Source of the DNA: Copromyces sp. CBS 386.78 | Lineage: Eukaryota > Ascomycota > Sordariomycetes > Sordariales > Sordariaceae | Direction of reading: 5' to 3' | Assembly: GCA_030685235.1 (NCBI GenBank) | Contig: MU839130.1 | Span: 186,001 to 250,000, forward strand | DNA length: 64,000 bases | Shown: positions 22,622-34,647 of the stretch, one piece after another | Numbering within the stretch: the stretch's first letter is position 1 | Layout of the letters: each line of letters starts with the position of its first letter | The notes under the pieces: generated by a model | What the model saw: only the letters and a program-made list of their open reading frames with translations | Database searches by the model: none | Told to the model about the DNA's origin: nothing | Program-made: the position numbers and the translations under genes

Positions 22622-23930
22622 TCAAAGATCACCAATCTCCTCAAAGCGCTTAACAACCCTATGCTCTTTCCTCGCCTCCCCCGACAACTCGGCGTTACCA
22701 GGCCTATCAACAATATAGCTCTGCATACCAGCCTGCTTCGCCGCCTCGACCTCCTTGACATTGTCACTGAGGAACAGCCACTCGCCAATGGGATACTCCT
22801 GATGCTTAGCCGCGATCTTCTCGTAGCTAGCCTTGTCCTGCTTCGGCCCGGCGTTGACAGTATCAAAGAAGTCCGACAGCCAGGGCAGGATATCGGACGG
22901 CTCGCCGTTGGTGTGTCCAAACAGGAGCTTCTGAGCCGGCACGGAGCCGGACGAGTAGATCATGACCTTAGCGCCATTGTGCTCCCGCCAACGGGCCAGC
23001 TGCGGCGCCACATCGGCGAACAGCGGAGCCTTGAGCTCGCCGTTGCGGTAACCCGTCTCCCACAGGTAGCCCTGGAGGCTCTTGAGGTACGAGATCTTGA
23101 GATCCTTGCTCATGAGATCGCGGACGTGCGCCGCGAGGGCTTCCTGGGAGCCGGCATGCTCCGCGGGGAAGGCGGCACGGTAGGAGGCGAACTCGGGTGA
23201 GTCCCACTTGGCCTTCAAGGTGCCCGGGAGAGCTTCAAGGGCGTAGGGGAACTATACTCGTAGACCGGCGAGACGCGGCTGCTGTCAGTTCATACTGCTT
23301 GTCTTGTCTCACTTGACTGGTGACTCTCTTGTGACGTTTCCCACAAAAAAGCACAGCTTTACGCGCTTGCTTGCTTGCTTCCCCCTCGATCGTATCATGA
23401 ATAGCCAGCCAATCGGGTTCATGGTCGGAGTCCTGCACCGAGCCCATTGAAAGGGTAGGGGAGGGGAAGGGACAGGAAGGAGGGACAAGAGAGAACCCAA
23501 GAAGGGGGTTGCAGCAGCAGCAAAGAGGCACTGCTGTTACCTTACTGCTGTGGAACACTGGCAAACCGCGAAGGAAACGGGCTGGCGGCAAAGAGAGAGA
23601 AGAGGATAGGATAGGCAATGAGGGGCAAGAGAAAAGGATCAGGAGACATGTGGTGCGGCTACCCGCATGCAACAAAGCACTGGGCTGGGCCGGCCCAAGG
23701 AGGAGGTGTGTGCCTTACAAGAACGTCCTTGACAAATGATATGGGACAGACGGTGCCCTCTGTTCGGCAAGGGAGATGTCATTAGCCAATCCATCCATCA
23801 CACAACAGGTAAACGCATAAAATAGGTGGGTAGTTCATGTTTGGATGATGATGAGGTTGTGGAGGTTGGGGACTTGGGAGGAGGGGATGCAAGTACCAAT
23901 GTCGAGCAAGACAACCTTGACGGGAGCCAT
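22622..23930 (-). CDS. UTR4: Enolase-phosphatase E1 of the methionine salvage pathway
   Basis: This HAD-superfamily enzyme converts 2,3-diketo-5-methylthiopentyl-1-phosphate to the acireductone by enolisation and dephosphorylation. Three exons, 23930-23897 (MAPVKVVLLDI), 23759-23719 (EGTVCPISFVKDVL) and 23251-22622, join in frame to 234 residues, the usual length. Motif I is LLDIEGTVCP with the nucleophilic aspartate. Motif II is MIYSSGSVPAQKLLFGHT. The substrate loop is FFDTVNAGPKQDKASYEKIA. The acidic motif is WLFLSDNVKEVEAAKQAGMQ. The second intron is 467 nt, unusually long here. The first exon codes only 11 residues, so a simple longest-frame call would miss the catalytic aspartate. Acts in the cytoplasm. 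Confidence 0.95.
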
Positions 23931-26900
23931 GGTGATACCCGTTGTTGTTGAGTCGTGGTAGGGTCGAAAGGGGACTAGTTTACCCGACGGCAAGGGATAG
24001 GACGAGGAGGGGAAACGAAGGGGTCCGAATGGGCGGTGGCGGCGGTGATGGGGTTGGTGAAGCCGAGAGGACCTCCGCTGCGGCTTGTCCCGTGGCTCCG
24101 AGTCAAAGACTGCTGCAAGTCCGGGGAGCGGGCGATGAGCCGGTAGTGGGGTGACAGGGCCCGGGCGTGACCGTCGAGGGAATGATACGACCGGCGGGAG
24201 GGAGCAGCAGCGGTGAGCCAGTTCGCCGAAGTTGCTTCTTTGTTTAATTGTTTGCGGGGAAATCGAGAGCTTCGGTTTGCAGAGAGTGTTGTTGTTGAGG
24301 TTGTACGGAATCTCAGTCGTGCAGCAGGAGATGAAAAATTTTGCGGGCTTTGTCGGGCGGTAGGTAGGTCACGGTGACGGTTTGTAAAATCTTCAACATC
24401 GACAGGCCCGATTCCCCAGAGGTATCACAGCATTTGCGCAAAACGAATTACCACAGGTCCATCGTATACAGTTGCTGTGCCAGACGCCGCAACTCAATCG
24501 TTTGCTGACACTACCCACCTTCCAATTCATCTTTCGGAGTTCGGGTTGGGCACACCGTATACACGACGGGCGCGGCATGGCGATGGTACCTACTATGGTT
24601 CGGGGTCCTCTTTGGCCTTTTTGTTCGGAAAGCGGTCAGAAGGTCAACCGGACAACCACAACGTCTCCCGTCTCTCCTGGCGCTTTCCCCCTTTGCCGTG
24701 TGCGAGGAAATTCCCACTCATCACACCATCACGGCCACACCACCACCGATGCACAGCGGAAACGGAGACACAGAAGGCGACCCCGACATAATGAACACAT
24801 AAACTACATGCAGCAGTCAGGTGGACTTTGTGGGGTAAAAAAAAAGGAGAGTTCGAATGGTGGATATAGAGCCTGAAGACAGCATCAACACTTTCGGAAA
24901 ACGGAAACCGTCAAAATGTTAGCTACACCAGAGAGCTGCGACATGTGAACAACGGTGCCGTGGAAATAGTGTTGACGACACGTTCATCTGATAATCGACA
25001 TATGAGTACCTTAGTTGAACATGATCGGAGCGATGGGATTTGTCCCTGGCATCGCATCGTCCATCGCACTGCCGAAGGAGATACGGACCTGGAAACTCCA
25101 TCTTATCGGCCCCGGCCCCCCCTATTAGTTCCCGGTACTGCGCGGTGTCGTCATTTTCCAACATCAGCCGGCTCCGTATTTCCCAGGCACCGTCGCCAGG
25201 CAGGGAACAGAGAATTCAGGAACGTGAAAACTCAAACAGCGCTCCCTCAAAACAGCCAACTCCATAAAGTCGGGAAACTCAAAACCAAGGAAAAACAATA
25301 CCTAGCTAGTACGTCAACAGTCTCAGTACAGTTGCAAAATACCGCGGCTATTCTTGTTTTGCTCTCAGGTTTCACTCACTCGAGACGAATGTTGGGAATG
25401 CCCGGAATGACAGTTGACAATGTTGTTGTTTACAACCCGCCTGGTTCTCCCTGCGGGTTATGTACAAGGAAGACAAAACAACCGCGCTCTTACAGCGGCA
25501 AAGTAACTGCTGGGTTTACGTTCATGCATTTCATAACACCGTTGGCCTCAGACATGTCGTTACACAACTGAGACTCGTTGGATTCCTTGAGTGGTAACGA
25601 CCGGCCTGGGAGCTTTGCGAACACGGAACCGTTCATTGGAATGGGGATTGCGTTCTGGAAGTCTGCAACTGTAATAAACCAACCAAAACTTGGGTTTTGG
25701 TTTTGGTCTCACGTCTTGTATAGCAATTGTTACCGTAACATTCGTGTATCGCTAGTGTAGCAAGACAGCGGGAATTATCACCAAATCGGGTATGCAATCA
25801 GTTACACTCACTTTCCGTGGGGCGTATTATTTCCTACCTCACGAGGTTGCAACGCGACGACGGTTGCCCTGGGCACCATCTTCCAGAGCGTTGGAACAGG
25901 AACCTGCCAGGAGTCAAATTAACCGGGCTCTTCTTTCGGCGGTTGTGAATTGAGTATGTAAATGGTTAGTTTGATCATCATCAGGGTGAATTATGGTGAA
26001 CAATGTTGTAACTTGCTCGTAACTGACTCTTTCCCGATTGCGCTCAACAATTACAACAGCTGCTCATTCACTTCGAGTCACACTTGAACTATCTGTATCT
26101 TCCACTTCCAATTTTCGCCTCCCTCAGAATCGATAGACAGGAACGCAAAGGGTCACGAGCGATTACACAAGGACCGGACCCTGCCACCCCCCCTCTTCGA
26201 ACCTTTACTACCTGGAAGGTTGACAAGAGCGACCTGAGCGATACCGATAACGGCGGCGGGCATCCCGTTGGAAATCTGGGGTCACACGGTCATTCATCGC
26301 CAAGCATTTGTTGAGTTCCTCAACCTCTCCTCACAAAGTGGTGATAGCAAAGGGGATTTCCATGGCAAAATGATATCATGTGTCCCCGCCCCTATGGCTC
26401 TTTTTTACCCCTCAACCTCAAAAGCAGTGCCCCCTTTGAGAACTTGCTCAAAAAGGTCCAATGCGATTGCGACTTGCGATACATGTGTCCCTCGAGTAGT
26501 GTAGACTGAATTCGCCCCGGCAATTGCGCCAGATGTCAAACGTCTCGATACCTACCAATGGGTCACGGGATTTGGAGACTGTATCCGTTGGGGTAAGAAG
26601 CCGTCCCCTCAGAGGTGAAGACATCATCGTCGGCGTCATCACGACTTGAAACATCGCCATCGTCACCCTTTCGTTGTTTCTTTGTTTCGAGATGACGACT
26701 AATTGCAGGTTGTTACCTGCCTTTGACCTACACGTGTAAGTGGTTTGTAGCTCCGTGCATGTATGTAGTCTGGAGATTAGATAGAAAAGCACCATCCTTC
26801 ATCCGATAGTCTATCGTAGTTTATCGGATGGCATGGCACAGCGCGGTCATCGCAAAACGTGTGATTCCACTCACAATGTCGAGGTTTGGGCTTGGCGATG

Positions 26901-29089
26901 CGAGCACTTCCACATCATGAACCTTTCTGGCCACTACAGTACCACTACCATATCCTTGAGGTTTGTTTGGGAATTGATATGCGATAACAATCTCGATGTC
27001 CGTCTGAACCTTATCGCCGGCCACGGCGCTCACTGTCTTTCAAACCATCAGATTCGACGGTGTTGATGACCGCCGTGATCAACACCCCCTTGTTGATGTG
27101 TGTACTATGTGCACACACACACACGCCCTCCAACTCCATCCGAAATGACCTGGATTTTGTGGGGTAAAAAGGACACCCGCCGACAACTTGGACTCGCCCA
27201 GTCCCAAAGAGATCACGGATTGAGTGTGGCAGTCCCTGACAAATGTTCAATGGCGCAATTGATTGCTCGATGCTCGAAAGCGGCAGACAGTACTGTGTGA
27301 CTGTTTGGACCAAAGATCTTGGGGCCCTCGGCGAACGTCGTGAAGTCTAGGAAAGCTGGGGAAGTACATGCGGCTAGCTTGTAAGTTTCATGTTTACATC
27401 CCGAAGAGCAGCGGCGTGAATTGTCCCATTCCCATTTTGAACATCGAAAGAGGCAGCGTGGCATCTCTCCTTTTCTGAAACAAGAAAACACACGCGTGTA
27501 CACTACACTACGTATCGCCCGGCGGCGCGGGCAAATTGCCAATCGACAGCGGTTGTTGCTATTTTCGCATCCCCGAACCAAAAAGTGAGCAACGATTTTG
27601 ATTGAAGGAGAGGGCGCTCATCAATGAGGATTGCAGGGTGGCATGCGGAACCGCAAGCAAGGTGGATGGATGGGCGCGTGCGTCCGTGCTTTTTTATCAT
27701 TGCAGTGCTGCTTGTGCCATGCCTCCTTGCCTGCCGCGTGGAGTGCCGCTCGCTCACCCGCTGAAAGAGCAAAAAGAACGAATAAGAATGATGCAGACGC
27801 AGCCAGACACAGAGACGCAAGATGTCGTTTTCTGCCGCTGACCAATGACTGTGGAGTAGCGAGCGCGAGCGTGTGAACTGAAACAGTTGAGAATGTTGGG
27901 AGTTGACGGTTGTGTTGTTGATTGACGGATTGGCAACCACGGCACCCGGGAACCTGAACGTATCCATCAAACCCAACCCAAGATCATCCCGATGGTTCAG
28001 TTCAAAAAGGGAAACCAGCTAGAAAACACGAATACAGTCTGGACAAGTGGCAGCTTCGTGTTGAGATGGAAGATTAACAGTGCGCACACTTGGCGATGAC
28101 TCCGACGTGATAGAGGTAGCTTTCGGGAATTGAAAAGTTACCCATGCTCATTGCTATTGATGATAGGTTTCTATCATCCAGCTCTGCCACTGGGCCTTTG
28201 CCTCCCAAGCTCCGTTCTCGCTTAGTGCCCCTTACATTCATCCCGCCGTACCGCAGCAGCAGAAGTGTGCCAGTGCTGCGTACGTCCGTACCCCTAGCTT
28301 GCTCCCACGTTTTCTCCAGACCACCCCTCTTCAGTCTCGTTTGGGATTCTGAAGGGTTCAGGTCAGATGTGCGAATCTGACACCGATTGCCTTTGTCGCG
28401 GTTGTCCTGAGATTCATGCGATGATGGTTTTCTCGCTCGATGTGACGGCAAGTTGATGACTATCAAGTTCGGCTCGCCTCTCATGGCATTTGACGTTGGG
28501 AGGCCTTGTTATCTCAAGACGACAATCCAATGTAAATTACAACGCGCTAACCCCAACACAGCAATATGTCCCTAATACGGATGATGATCAGGCGGGGCAT
28601 CGTCATCACAGAGATAACTCCGTAATAACGGCCCTGGCGCATGAAAAGCAATGCAGCATGTCTGTCAGAATTGCAATGCTTCCCGTTGCCGACACCTGGC
28701 AGCGGCAGCGACAGCAAAGACGGGAGATCTAGGAAAGCTGTTCGAGCACGTGGAGATGCAACGCAACACTGTTGATTCACCATCATCCTTATTAATGGCC
28801 GAGAAATAGACAGATACCGAAGAAACTCGGGCAACTGGCAAACCTCTAATGCCGGAAAACCAGGTTATCTGGGCAGAAAAAGCACAGTTCTGTAAGGCTC
28901 ACGTCCGGCTTCCTACACCGAAATGTATGTGTGTTAAGGTGGAGGGCAATGTTGCTGGTCGGGGGCTTGTCAACTGGGCCTTTTCTACTGTGCTTTTGCT
29001 GGGGGGATTTCTTTTATTTTGCTGGGGGATCTGGCCCAGTTTTTCTCCCTCTTTTACCCCTATTTCTTTTACCCCTATTTCTTTTACCC
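23931..29089. other. Gene-free stretch upstream of the enolase-phosphatase gene
   Basis: The first 400 bases hold the enolase-phosphatase promoter and leader. Beyond that I see no supportable gene over almost 5 kb. Open frames up to about 208 codons (24945-25571) and 157 codons (27503-27976) have no domain or intron logic. Small features are a (CA)n run at 27110-27125, a short hairpin at about 26800-26830 (CATCCGATA and TATCGGATG), and a tandem repeat of TTTTACCCCTATTTC at about 29050-29090 just before the AT-rich island. Confidence 0.45.
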
Positions 29090-29092
29090 TTA
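29046..29092. repeat. Three-copy pyrimidine tandem repeat bordering the AT-rich island
   Basis: TTTTACCCCTATTTC appears twice in full and once in degenerate form (TTTTACCCTTATTAC). It marks the left border where composition changes abruptly. Confidence 0.7.
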
Positions 29093-29563
29093 TTACAATA
29101 CTACTATTTAAACATACCACCCCTACCGTTCATACCTATCCCTATAGCCTACAAGAGAGTCCCGCTTAGTATAATTAACGTCGTTTATAAGTAAATAAAA
29201 GGATTTAATATAAATAAACTTATAGTATTGACGCTCGTTGTACCTAAATATAACCGACGATTACCCTAATTCTCGTCAATTTCGTAAGAGGTACGAATAC
29301 CTCTTCGTCCTTCGAATTCTATTAATTCCTAACGTACTAGAGGGTATTACCCTTATAAATTTCGATAAAGAGACCTATTATAGTTAAGTTTATAATAATA
29401 GCCGTTATTTTATTGAAAATGAAGTTAAGGATAGGAAGAAGGTACGTTGTTATATCGTAAATCTAGGTAAATATTAAAGTCGTTAGGATAACCGCTTCCA
29501 AAAAGTTCGTACTTAGTAGAATAGCTTTGCTATTTATTATTATTATTGTAACGATAGCGAGGA

Positions 29564-29652
29564 TGAGGGTAATAATATTAAAAATAGCGAATTTACTAAT
29601 AAAGGTAATAATATTAAACGTAGCGAATTTATTAATAAAGGTAATAAAGTTT
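29564..29652. repeat. 36-bp tandem repeat inside the RIP relic
   Basis: Two full copies and a partial third of a unit ending GCGAATTTACTAATAAAGG or GCGAATTTATTAATAAAGG, each followed by TAATAAT or TAATAAA. This may be a repeat of the original element or a later slippage product. Confidence 0.7.
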
Positions 29653-30789
29653 AATTATTATTATTTAGACTATTGGTTATTAAATTCGTTACTACTTTTT
29701 ATTATATAAGATTAGAATAATAAAATAATCCCTCTTCTTTTTATAACCTTTCTTTAATAAATTTCTCTTATCTATTATCCTTTTTAATACGGGTATAGTA
29801 TAATAGCTATATATAACCTTCCTAACTTCGTATACCCTCTCTTCTACCTTCTCTTTTACCCTTTACTTTTCTTCGTCGTTGATTTCGTAGACCAAACCTT
29901 CGTTATTTTCGTACTTAGGAATATTATTAAAATTATTAACATTAAGGATATCGCTAGCCGTCTACTAATTATTCTAAACTAAGGTATTTTTATTAATATC
30001 TTTAATATTAATAAAGTAATTTTCTAATTTATTTAGAAGGATAGAAATACCGTTGTCTTTAAAAGATTTAATTATAATATCTTTCTTATTAATTTATAAG
30101 CGCTAGTAAACGTAAAAGATAATATAAGTAAATAATACCCTCTTATCGGATACGGATTATCTTTTATTTAGGTACTAGCGGTTCTATTCGAAAATTATTT
30201 CGTCGACCTCGTTTTTTATTATCTATTTAAATGTAGAATTAATAATTATATCTAATAGTTATAGTAGATTCGTAAGATTACTAAAGATTATAGCCGTTAC
30301 TACTTTATTAGGTATTGCGTTAATTTTATTACGTATAATTTAAAAACTATACGATGGGCATATATTTATAATTAGGAGCGTTTTTCCTAGCTCCTTCGAA
30401 ATAGGCGTAAACTCCTTTTTAAACCAATTATAAAGAAGTTATTCGTTTTAATATACTAAAGCGTTAAATTTGATTAATATATTTTAAGCGTAGAAGTATT
30501 ATTCTCTTTTAAAAACCTTCTCCTCCCTATAAAAAATAATAGTCAGTTTTAAACGTTAACCGCCGTTGGTAAAAATATAGAAAATAAAGGTATATTGCCG
30601 TTTACCCTATCCGTTATAGGTAATCTTTTTAAATATAATTTTAATACTTTTAAATTCGTAAGTATAATTATCGATAAATTCGAAGGGGATAGGGACCTTG
30701 TCGAAATTAAAGATATTAGAAGGAAGAAATTGGGGAGGATTGCTAAGTATAGTTAGTTAATTATTATATTTAATAAACCTATAGGGTTT

Positions 30790-30880
30790 TTATTGTTAGC
30801 CTCCGAAAATTTCTAAATCTTCGTTAATATTCTCTAAATTTTCCCTAATATTCTCCAAATCTTCCCCGATAATATATTCT
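30790..30880 (-). repeat. Short tandem repeat with coding-like period in the RIP relic
   Basis: Read on the minus strand, a unit of about 30 bases containing GAGAATATTA and GAAGATTT recurs three times. It translates as EDLENI, ENLENI, EDLEIF in one frame. It looks like the fossil of a coiled-coil repeat from the element's original protein. Confidence 0.5.
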
Positions 30881-31740
30881 TTTATTTTACTTTAGGAATG
30901 AATTTATTTTAATATATAATTCGCTTAGTAATTGCTAAGTTTAATAGGTAACCCGACGGTAAAATATATAATATCGCTTTAAAAAATTACTAAACTAACC
31001 GTATAAAAATTTAAATACGCGAAAGATTTTTAAGTAAATTTCGTTAAAGAAGGTCTTAGATTTACGGCGAAATTATATTATAATTATTAGATTATAATTC
31101 TAGTGGGTATCCTAGAATATATTGTACAATTACCCCTCTATTTCTAGTTATACTATTTTACCCTCTCTCGCTAATTTTAATAAAATATTTTCGTAGTTTA
31201 TTTATTAATTCGCGATAATTCGACGGAATACGCCGTATATATTGTAAACTTCATTATATATTATATTGTAAATGCTGTTGTAGGTTCGCCTACTGTTATT
31301 TTGAATCCGTAGCGGTTTATTGTATAAGATGCGCTGTTGGGTAAAAAAAGTAATAATTTATTTGCGAATCCTATTAGTATTATATCCCCCCTTTTTATTA
31401 ATTATTATGCGAGGTTACGTTGCGCTAATCTATATTTAAATATTTTAATTACTAACCTATAATTTCTTCTAGTATAAATAGGACCGGTTTAGTCGCTTTA
31501 GTAAACTTTTTCGCTTAATTTTACAGCTATTATATAATTTAATTATAGGACTAGGGCGTCGTTAAGTAATCTTTTATTAAGATAGTCGCAATAGGGGACT
31601 ATTACTACCGTCCGTGCTTAATTAGTTCGATTAGGATATAGCGATACTTTATAACGGTTAGTGATAACGGTAAATTGATGATGACGACGAGGGTAGTATA
31701 GGGCATATAAAATATAGGGAAAAATGAATAGGGAGATAGC

Positions 31741-34647
31741 TGGAATAGAGGCTATGACCCCCGACGGCCATCGATACTGTGTGTATTGAATTGTAGTCAA
31801 AAACTGGGCCTACAAAGCACATTAGGTATGCTGCTGACTGTGCTGGCTATCGGGCGCTCAAAGAGGGTTAGAGGTTTGCTAGTTGCCCGAGTTTCTTCAG
31901 TAGTCTGATAGACGGCGGGCGCGGGGAAACCTAGATCGGCGGTGTACGGAGTTGAACCTCTACGGCCACGCTAGTCCGCCGGCGATTGATATACTACTCG
32001 GTAGCAAGAAGCCATCCGTTATCCGCGGCCGTCACAGGAGCTGTCTGTCACTCCTTTTGACGTGCGTTGACGTTCAGTCAGTTAGTACCTTGGGTTTGTC
32101 AGTCAGGTCTGGACACGGTGTCAAACATTGACGGATTCCATTGGCACTCCCGCACCTATCACACAGCTCATCTCACAGAATGAATGGAACGTGGAATTTT
32201 GGGGGGGGGGGGGGGGGGGGGGGGAAAAAAAAAAAAAAACGATTTTTTAAAACGGGAAAAATGCCTTTGGGGGTTATTGGGGGGGGGGCGGGGAAGGGAC
32301 CGGGTTTAAACCCACACACGNNNNNNNNNNCCCACCCCCCCCCCCCGCCCCCCCCCCCCCCCGCGCCCCCCCGCCCCCCCCCCCCCCCCCCCCCCGCCAC
32401 CTAAAAATGATAACTTCCTTTTGAAGACCTGCTAATCTGCCTGTCTGGCTTCTTCTGGTGCTGCCAGGAGAAGGAACGGGTTGACAGCCAGACAGACGGG
32501 AGCTGCCCAACATTACCTTACCTTACTTGGTACAGGTATTTAACAAGCGTCAGGGCGTTACGTGCTGGACCTGTGCGCTACTTTAGCCCACTGTGACGGT
32601 AAGTAAGGTACCGAGGTACCGTGTCGGTAGCGTGATACCAAAGACGGCGGGCAGGTGCAGGGACCCGAGGGCGGTGTGTGTCTTGGTTGGTGTGTTCACC
32701 TGTCTTGGGGTCAGTTCCAGGTCGTTTTCCAGTGTGGTTGCGTGGCAGCAAGCGAAGAATGCCATTCGTCGTCATTTGTTTGGATAGCCACCCAGGCCGT
32801 GTCGTGACAAAAGTCAGACACGTTGAGACTCAATAGTGCGCCCAAGCAATCCCCCAGTGCTCGCCCACCATTTCGCCACGCAGCGATCGGCAGACCCTGG
32901 CCGTCTCTTTGCTCGAAGCGGCCTTTTGCTGGGCAGCTGCGAGTGATGGAGTGACAAAGCGAATGGCAGTCGTGCTTGTCGCGGGCCTGGGTCAACCCCG
33001 ACTCTGAGAGGTCCCTCCTGCCTGGGCACTGACGAGGTCGGCCATTCCTGATTCGGCGGGTGCATGCTCAGCCCACGCAGTCATCGAGGTCTTGAGGTAC
33101 CAGAATACTAGGGGCTGCCAGCAACGACAAGAGGTACCTACTAGGTACCCAGCGCGACCCAGCATGACCTCTGACGCTCAGTCGCAGCGGTTCCGTCCTC
33201 TTCCACCTCCTGCCTGCTTGTTCCATTTCATGCTTCCCACTGCTTCCAGGTTCTCAGGCTCCTTTTCAATACCCACCACCGCCCATCCACCCTGAATTTC
33301 ACCCTATTCCACCACCTCTTTCTCTTCTCTCTTCTTCTGTATAACTCGCCTTGTTCGCCGTCGTTCGTCGCGCCCCATTTGTCGTGCATCGCATTGTCTG
33401 TTTTAGCTCGCAACTCGCCTCGCAATCAATCAATCTGTCATAACTCGACGCACTTCATCCGACTTCGCATTACCTCGCCGTCCGATCCACCGATACACCA
33501 TTGATTGCGGCAGCCTTGCATCGACATCTGGCTCCATCCCCAACTTACACATCAGCCTTTGGGTCCCCGACTGCGCCGTTCGAACATTGGTTCCTTACTT
33601 CCGTCTGCTTTCAAGTCAAGAAACACGAAAGACCAGCACGACGAGAACCTGTTTTGAAGCTTAAAAAAAGCAACATCGAAGAACATAGAGCATCGAGCAT
33701 CATCCCGCATTCAGTTGCATCACGCCACCATTCACGCTCCGCCGAGTCTCCAGTCAGTTTACACACACTCACGGACTAGACCACTGGTTACTTGCTTGGC
33801 TCCTCCGGCCTCTTCCATCATCGGCGACCCGCAACTTCCGTTATCGTCCGGTACCAAAGTTGCTGCATCCCCGAAGACCCGGTATCCACTTTTCAGTGTG
33901 AATCACATCTCGCGTGCCGAACCAGGGGGTTGGAAGAGTCATCTCCACGGCCCACCTGTTCCTGAGAGACACTTATACAACGACGATCGGTCAACCCTTT
34001 TGAGATATCTCCGATACACCTCTTCATCATAGTCAACAACATCAAGCCATCGAGATACGCTACCAAACCTCGCCGTCGTCGCCTTCAAGGCTTCCCCCTT
34101 GCCCTCTAGCCCGGCTCCCCCGGTGTTTACATTGGTGATCACTTCGACCAAGCTCAAGTCACCTGGACAAGCATCATCAGCACCACCAACAACAACTCTC
34201 AGAACAGCTTCAGCCGGCCTTCACCCCTCACATCCAGCTTGATCTCGATTCGATGTTACTATAACAACAACAACTTCTTTCTCCCTCCACCTACCACTTT
34301 ACCGTTTCGACGGCCCCTCTCTCAACCGACTACTCTACAGTCACATTTCCTTTGTTGATTATTCACCTTTGCACCGCTTATGAGCCTCAGACCGTGAACG
34401 ATTTCGACTTGTTTTTCACAGTTTCAACCCCTGTACATTCTTCATATTCTTTCTTACTTTTGCGGCGTCTCTTTTCTCATAACCTTTTCCGAGAAACACT
34501 TGTCTCGACTACACCGGACTTGACGACATAGACCGGCTTGGATTGGAAAAAGGAAATACACCAGCATTGTATCAACTATCTTCGACACAAAACCAACAAA
34601 ACCTATACCCTAATCTTCCCCCAAAGGTCAACCCCCCAGCATTCGCC
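31741..34647. other. Right flank of the RIP relic, assembly gap, and kinase leader
   Basis: Normal dinucleotide use returns at about 31750. From 32190 to 32400 homopolymer-rich sequence surrounds ten N at 32321-32330. From about 33180 to 34647 the plus strand is strongly pyrimidine-rich (TCTTCTC, CCACC, CAACAACAAC), the appearance of a long fungal promoter and 5' leader, here belonging to the kinase. No gene was supportable. Confidence 0.5.
32197..32398. other. Assembly gap with low-quality flanks
   Basis: A run of about 22 G, then 16 A, then G-rich sequence precedes the N block at 32321-32330. Over 60 bases of nearly pure C follow. This mirrored G/C homopolymer pattern next to a fixed-length gap looks like a sequencing or scaffolding artefact, so the bases here should not be trusted. 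Confidence 0.85.

Larger units (their letters stand above)
29093..31740. mobile_element. RIP-mutated AT-rich repeat relic
   Basis: Composition shifts abruptly to strongly AT-rich. CpA is almost absent: by eye I count zero CA and two TG in 30001-30300, while CG and TA remain common. That is the signature of repeat-induced point mutation, which in Neurospora and relatives converts CpA to TpA on both strands of duplicated DNA during the sexual cycle. The block is therefore most likely a dead transposon or other repeated sequence. No open frame of meaningful length survives, and I could not assign a transposon family. No clear terminal repeats were found. Such tracts are normally methylated and carry H3K9me3. 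Confidence 0.85.

Noticed and set aside
24945..25571. Plus-strand open frame of 208 codons
   Set aside because: No recognisable domain, irregular composition and no neighbouring exon; best explained as chance.
28074..28484. Minus-strand open frame of 136 codons
   Set aside because: Arg/Ser-rich without a domain, and no adjacent exons; overlapping frames on the other strand look equally random.
29527..29709. Ile/Leu-rich open frame in the AT-rich island
   Set aside because: It is a product of the 36-bp AT-rich tandem repeat, not of a gene.
31930..32000. tRNA-like B box (GGTTCAACTCC on the minus strand)
   Set aside because: The flanking bases do not form a five-pair T stem, and no matching A box or acceptor stem was found.
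32141..32404. Poly-Gly/poly-Pro open frames around the gap
   Set aside because: They translate homopolymer runs and N bases of an assembly artefact.
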